Source of the DNA: Hyphomicrobiales bacterium
Lineage (GTDB): Bacteria; Pseudomonadota; Alphaproteobacteria; Rhizobiales; Rhizobiaceae
NCBI GenBank assembly: GCA_900471605.1
Contig: UCEY01000077.1
Span: 1 to 44,811 of the forward strand
Length of the DNA: 44,811 nucleotides
Direction of reading: 5' to 3'
Shown: positions 41,944 to 44,811 of the stretch, piece after piece
How the letters are laid out: the number at the start of each line of letters is the position of its first letter
Numbering within the stretch: the first letter of the stretch is position 1
Position numbers and translations under genes: made by a program
The notes under the pieces: model-generated
Seen by the model: the letters and a program-made list of their open reading frames with translations, nothing else
Database searches by the model: none
Told to the model about the DNA's origin: nothing

Positions 41944-43884
41944 TCAGTTCGTGCGTGTGCTGAAGGGGCCTTCCCGCGGGGGGAGGGCCGGGACGCTGAA
42001 ATGATCGGGCTTGGCCTTGGCTTTCGCCCGATCCGCCATCATCGTGTAGGCAGTCTCCAGATGCCGGGTATAACGCTCGGCATCGAACAGGGGATGCGTG
42101 AAGCGGTTCGCCTCCAGCCGCTTGCGGACCTCTTTGAGCTCCTCGCGGTTGTTGTAGTAGTGCACCGCGCGGCGAACGAAATCGTCCGGATCGTCGGAGA
42201 CCAGCTCCGGCAAGCCGAGCGAATTCAGCAGGCTTTCACTCACCCGGGATGCGAAATTCTTGCCCTTGTAGGTCAGCATCGGAAGTCCGGCCCAGAGCTT
42301 CTCGGAGGTCGTCGTGTGACCGTTATACGGGTAGGTATCGAGGCCGAGATCCGTCAGGCCGATTCGGTTGATATAGGCCGCATAGTTGTTGACGCGATCG
42401 CCGAACATGAGCCGGCTTTCGGGGATCCCCGCTTCCGCGAAAGCCTTGATCAGGTTCTTTCGTGCGCCGAACCGTTCGCGGCAGATCAGGAAGAGCAAGC
42501 TTTCCGGCGTTTCCTTCAGAACGCGTACCCAAAGGTCGATCGTTGCGGGCGTGAATTTCCAGTGGCTGTGGAAGCACGAGAAGATGAAGGCGTCCTCGGG
42601 CATGTTGCAGAGCGCCCGATCGATGGGTTGCGGCATCGGGCGATGGACGGCTTCGTTCGGGAAGAACGTCTCGGGCATCCAGACGACCTTCTCGTAATAG
42701 TTCGGGAAGGAGCTTTCCGGCACCACCGTGCTGTCGGCGATCAGGTAGTCGATGTCGACATTGACCACCGTGCCCGGATAGCCGAGCCACGTCGCATGCA
42801 CCGGCGCGGTCGGCCGGTTCATTACGAAGACCCGGTTTTCCGCGGTGTGGCCCTGCAGATCGACAAGGATGTCGATGTTCTCGGCCTTGATGGCTTCGGC
42901 CGCCTCGTCATCCGTCATCCCGCGGATACGGACGACCCGGCCCCATTCCTCGCGGATGGCGTTGTTGTCGTTGCGCAGGCGCTCGGCGGGAGCGTTGCAG
43001 AAGAGGGTGATGTCGAAACGGCTCTTATCGTGCGATTCCAGGATGCCGCGAAGCGCCTTCATGACCGCGTGTTCCGTCCAAAGGTCGGCAGAAAGGTAGC
43101 CTATGCGCAGTTTATGGCCCCAGCGATGCGGCATGTTATGCCTTTTCGAGGCGGCATTCTTGGGTTTCCGCTCGCCCATTCTGGAGCCTGCGACGGCGTT
43201 CGTTTTTTCGTCGTCGCACCAGCGCAGGTTAAAGAGCGAGACTTCGTCGGCAACGGCTTCGAATTCGCCCCTGGCGATTTCCTCCCGCTGGATAGGTTCG
43301 TATTTCCGGATGACATCGTAGTCGAGCGCATCTCTCATTGCCGAGAGATAGAAATTGCGCACGATCCGGTCCTCGGGGTCTTTCTCAAAGATCTCGAGAA
43401 TGCACTTGTTCTCTTCGTCGCTGCGGTCCTGCAGCCGGATCGAGCGGGCTGCAAGCTGCCGGTGTGTCGGCTCGTCGCTTTTTGCGAGCGTATTGCGGAA
43501 GGCTTCGGCACCGTCCAGTTCCTGGCGCATCAGGGCGCCGGACATGAGGACTGCCATATCCGGATCGGCAATCGCCTCTTTGAGGTTTCGCGCACCGAGG
43601 CGCAGGACGTTGATGTCGTCGTTATTGGAGAAATGAAGCCGCATGGCTTCGCGCGTGTACTTGAGCTTGTGCGGAGATTCCATCTCGCCGGCGATTTGGA
43701 AAGCCTGGGCGGCCTCGGTCTTCATCTTGAGCTTCAGCAGCGTTGCGCCCAGGAGTGCGTAGTGCCTCGGATCCTTGTGAACGTCCAGCAGCTTGTTCAG
43801 GATGCCCAATACATCGTGATATTCTTTTTTGTCGAAGTGGTTCTGAGCTGCGACATATTGCCGTTGTATCTTCAGGGGTTTCAA
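41944..43884 (-). CDS. SPINDLY/O-GlcNAc-transferase-like (GT41) protein glycosyltransferase
   Basis: A soluble protein of 646 residues with N-terminal TPR-like helices (about 10-240) and a GT41 catalytic domain. Visible OGT-type motifs are LRIGYLSADLWTEHAV (catalytic-His region), VHATWLGYPGT, FSCFHSHWKFTP (UDP-contacting Lys) and GHTTTSEKLWAGLPMLT, with FASRVSESLLNSLGLPELV. Such enzymes put a sugar on Ser/Thr of cytoplasmic proteins, and the TPRs choose the target. Lying between fliP and the flagellin gene, it is a strong candidate flagellin glycosyltransferase, comparable to FlmG of Caulobacter. The start is uncertain: a TTG at 43884 has GGAGCGGGAAG at good spacing, and another TTG at 43950 adds 22 residues. 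Confidence 0.88.
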   Translation of the reverse strand: MKPLKIQRQYVAAQNHFDKKEYHDVLGILNKLLDVHKDPRHYALLGATLLKLKMKTEAAQAFQIAGEMESPHKLKYTREAMRLHFSNNDDINVLRLGARNLKEAIADPDMAVLMSGALMRQELDGAEAFRNTLAKSDEPTHRQLAARSIRLQDRSDEENKCILEIFEKDPEDRIVRNFYLSAMRDALDYDVIRKYEPIQREEIARGEFEAVADEVSLFNLRWCDDEKTNAVAGSRMGERKPKNAASKRHNMPHRWGHKLRIGYLSADLWTEHAVMKALRGILESHDKSRFDITLFCNAPAERLRNDNNAIREEWGRVVRIRGMTDDEAAEAIKAENIDILVDLQGHTAENRVFVMNRPTAPVHATWLGYPGTVVNVDIDYLIADSTVVPESSFPNYYEKVVWMPETFFPNEAVHRPMPQPIDRALCNMPEDAFIFSCFHSHWKFTPATIDLWVRVLKETPESLLFLICRERFGARKNLIKAFAEAGIPESRLMFGDRVNNYAAYINRIGLTDLGLDTYPYNGHTTTSEKLWAGLPMLTYKGKNFASRVSESLLNSLGLPELVSDDPDDFVRRAVHYYNNREELKEVRKRLEANRFTHPLFDAERYTRHLETAYTMMADRAKAKAKPDHFSVPALPPREGPFSTRTN

Positions 43885-44213
43885 GGCTTCCCGCTCCAGT
43901 AAAGTTGTGCCGGCGTCCCGGCAAATCGGCTTCACCGCGCATCGTGGCAAGCCAAGCTTGCATGAGGCCGACCTTGGCGGAGCGGGCGCTTCATATACCT
44001 TCCGTTAATTATGCCGCCCGAACGGTTTTCAGGTCCTCGTGCTGTTTAAAGAACTTAGCAAGGAATTGCTGCGAGATTTGCCTCACACGACGGGTTTGGT
44101 GCTCCTTCAGGCTGAAGAGACCGAGTTGGCATGATGCCGGACCGAAGTGCCGGTAAAATATACAGTCCGGTATGTCCCCCCTCCAAGTATTTAGTTCAAA
44201 GGGACAATCAACT
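43885..44213. promoter_or_regulatory. Divergent region between GT41 gene and flagellin
   Basis: A 329-bp, comparatively AT-rich region that should contain the strong flagellin promoter on plus and the GT41 promoter on minus. An imperfect hairpin (CCGG...CCGG, 44134-44153) lies mid-way. AAGGGA (44199-44204) is the flagellin ribosome-binding site. No exact sigma-28 consensus is apparent. Confidence 0.5.
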
Positions 44214-44811
44214 ATGGCTAGCATTCTCACCAACGTGTCGGCGATGGCCGCGCTCCAGACGCTGCGCGGCATCAGCAACGACATGGAATCCACGCAGAGC
44301 CGCGTTTCTTCCGGTCTGCGCGTCGGCACCGCTTCCGACAACGCCGCTTACTGGTCGATCGCGACCACCATGCGTTCTGACAAGGGTTCGCTCTCGACCG
44401 TTCAGGACGCTCTCGGTCTTGGCGCCGCCAAGGTCGACACTGCCTATTCCGCCATGGAATCGGCCATCGACGTCGTCACCGAAATCAAGAACAAGCTGGT
44501 TGCAGCTTCCGAGCCGGGCGTCGACAAGTCCAAGGTCCAGGAAGAAATCACCCAGCTGCAGAGCCAGCTGAAGAGCATCGCTTCTTCCGCTTCGTTCTCC
44601 GGCGAAAACTGGCTGCAGGCCGAAATCGGCGGTTCGCAGAGCGCCACCACCGGCATCATCTATGCCAACACCGAGATCACCAAGCAGCTCGTCGGTTCGT
44701 TCGTTCGTGACAGCGACGGCAACGTTTCGGTCAAGTCTGTCAACGTAACTCTCGACGAAACCAACGTCCTGTTCGACCTTTCCGGCGGCCGCGGCGGTCT
44801 TCTCGACCAGA
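44214..44811 (+). CDS. flaA: Flagellin, N-terminal part (cut by window edge)
   Basis: The first 199 codons of a flagellin. The N-terminal D0/D1 domain is typical of rhizobial flagellins: MASILTNVSAMAALQTLRGI, then VSSGLRVGTASDNAAYWSIA and, near 120, QLQSQLKSIASSASFSGENW. The variable central domain begins around residue 150. It has no signal peptide, as expected for type III export. AAGGGA lies 9 bases before the ATG. Codon use is strongly biased to preferred C-ending codons, as in highly expressed genes. Named flaA because the flagellin after fliP carries that name in Sinorhizobium and Agrobacterium. Confidence 0.93.
   Translation, partial: MASILTNVSAMAALQTLRGISNDMESTQSRVSSGLRVGTASDNAAYWSIATTMRSDKGSLSTVQDALGLGAAKVDTAYSAMESAIDVVTEIKNKLVAASEPGVDKSKVQEEITQLQSQLKSIASSASFSGENWLQAEIGGSQSATTGIIYANTEITKQLVGSFVRDSDGNVSVKSVNVTLDETNVLFDLSGGRGGLLDQ

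Noticed and set aside
42001..43902. 633-codon open frame on the plus strand opposite the GT41 gene
   Set aside because: The minus-strand frame has full GT41 motifs, whereas the plus frame has none and no ribosome-binding site.

Overview
The window is chromosomal DNA of a member of the Rhizobiales, most likely Rhizobiaceae (Rhizobium, Agrobacterium or Allorhizobium type). This rests on gene content and order: a che operon of the form icpA-cheS-cheY1-cheA-cheW-cheR-cheB-cheY2-cheD-cheT, the LuxR-type regulator pair visN-visR, a motE gene between flgI and flgH, a DUF1217 gene before flgF, and a short FlgA. Base composition is GC-rich. Many long overlapping antisense reading frames result from that composition and are not genes.

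Layout. (1) 1-6036: cellulose synthesis genes. On the minus strand are bcsN, bcsA and the start of bcsB, which runs off the left edge. Divergent to them is a large TPR protein. (2) 6413-14792: the complete chemotaxis operon on the plus strand, from a soluble globin-type receptor to the CheZ-like CheT. (3) 14964-18522: fliF, then visN and visR, the master activators of rhizobial motility. (4) 18572-23896 on the minus strand: motA-fliM-fliN-fliG, a terminator, then flhB and a conserved unknown gene. (5) 24097-33074 on the plus strand: one tight operon, DUF1217-flgF-fliI-unknown-flgB-flgC-fliE-flgG-flgA-flgI-motE-flgH-fliL, with many ATGA overlaps. (6) 33199-40816 on the minus strand: an eight-gene sugar island (GT2 glycosyltransferase, rfbF, rfbG, rfbC-like epimerase, C-methyltransferase, SDR reductase, second methyltransferase, CmcI-type methyltransferase/hydroxylase). 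It lies between fliL and fliP, genes that are normally adjacent in rhizobia. (7) 41148-44811: fliP on plus, a SPINDLY/O-GlcNAc-transferase-like (GT41) protein glycosyltransferase on minus, then the first flagellin gene, which runs off the right edge.

The most interesting system is region 6 plus the GT41 gene. A CTP-dependent pathway, probably making a CDP-linked branched (C-methylated) 6-deoxyhexose, sits inside the flagellar operon region. A cytoplasmic-type protein O-glycosyltransferase lies next to, and divergent from, the flagellin gene. I infer a flagellin glycosylation system. Each enzyme family is recognisable, but the combination and its position are what deserve testing. The alternative is an LPS or exopolysaccharide cassette that happened to insert here.

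Other points of note: a 10+1+10 bp perfect palindrome 24 bp before visN, a globin-like receptor whose proximal-histidine position reads Glu, a CheT with the DxxxQ signature, and perfect bidirectional terminators flanking the island side of fliL and fliP. I saw no tRNA, rRNA, CRISPR, insertion sequence or integrase.
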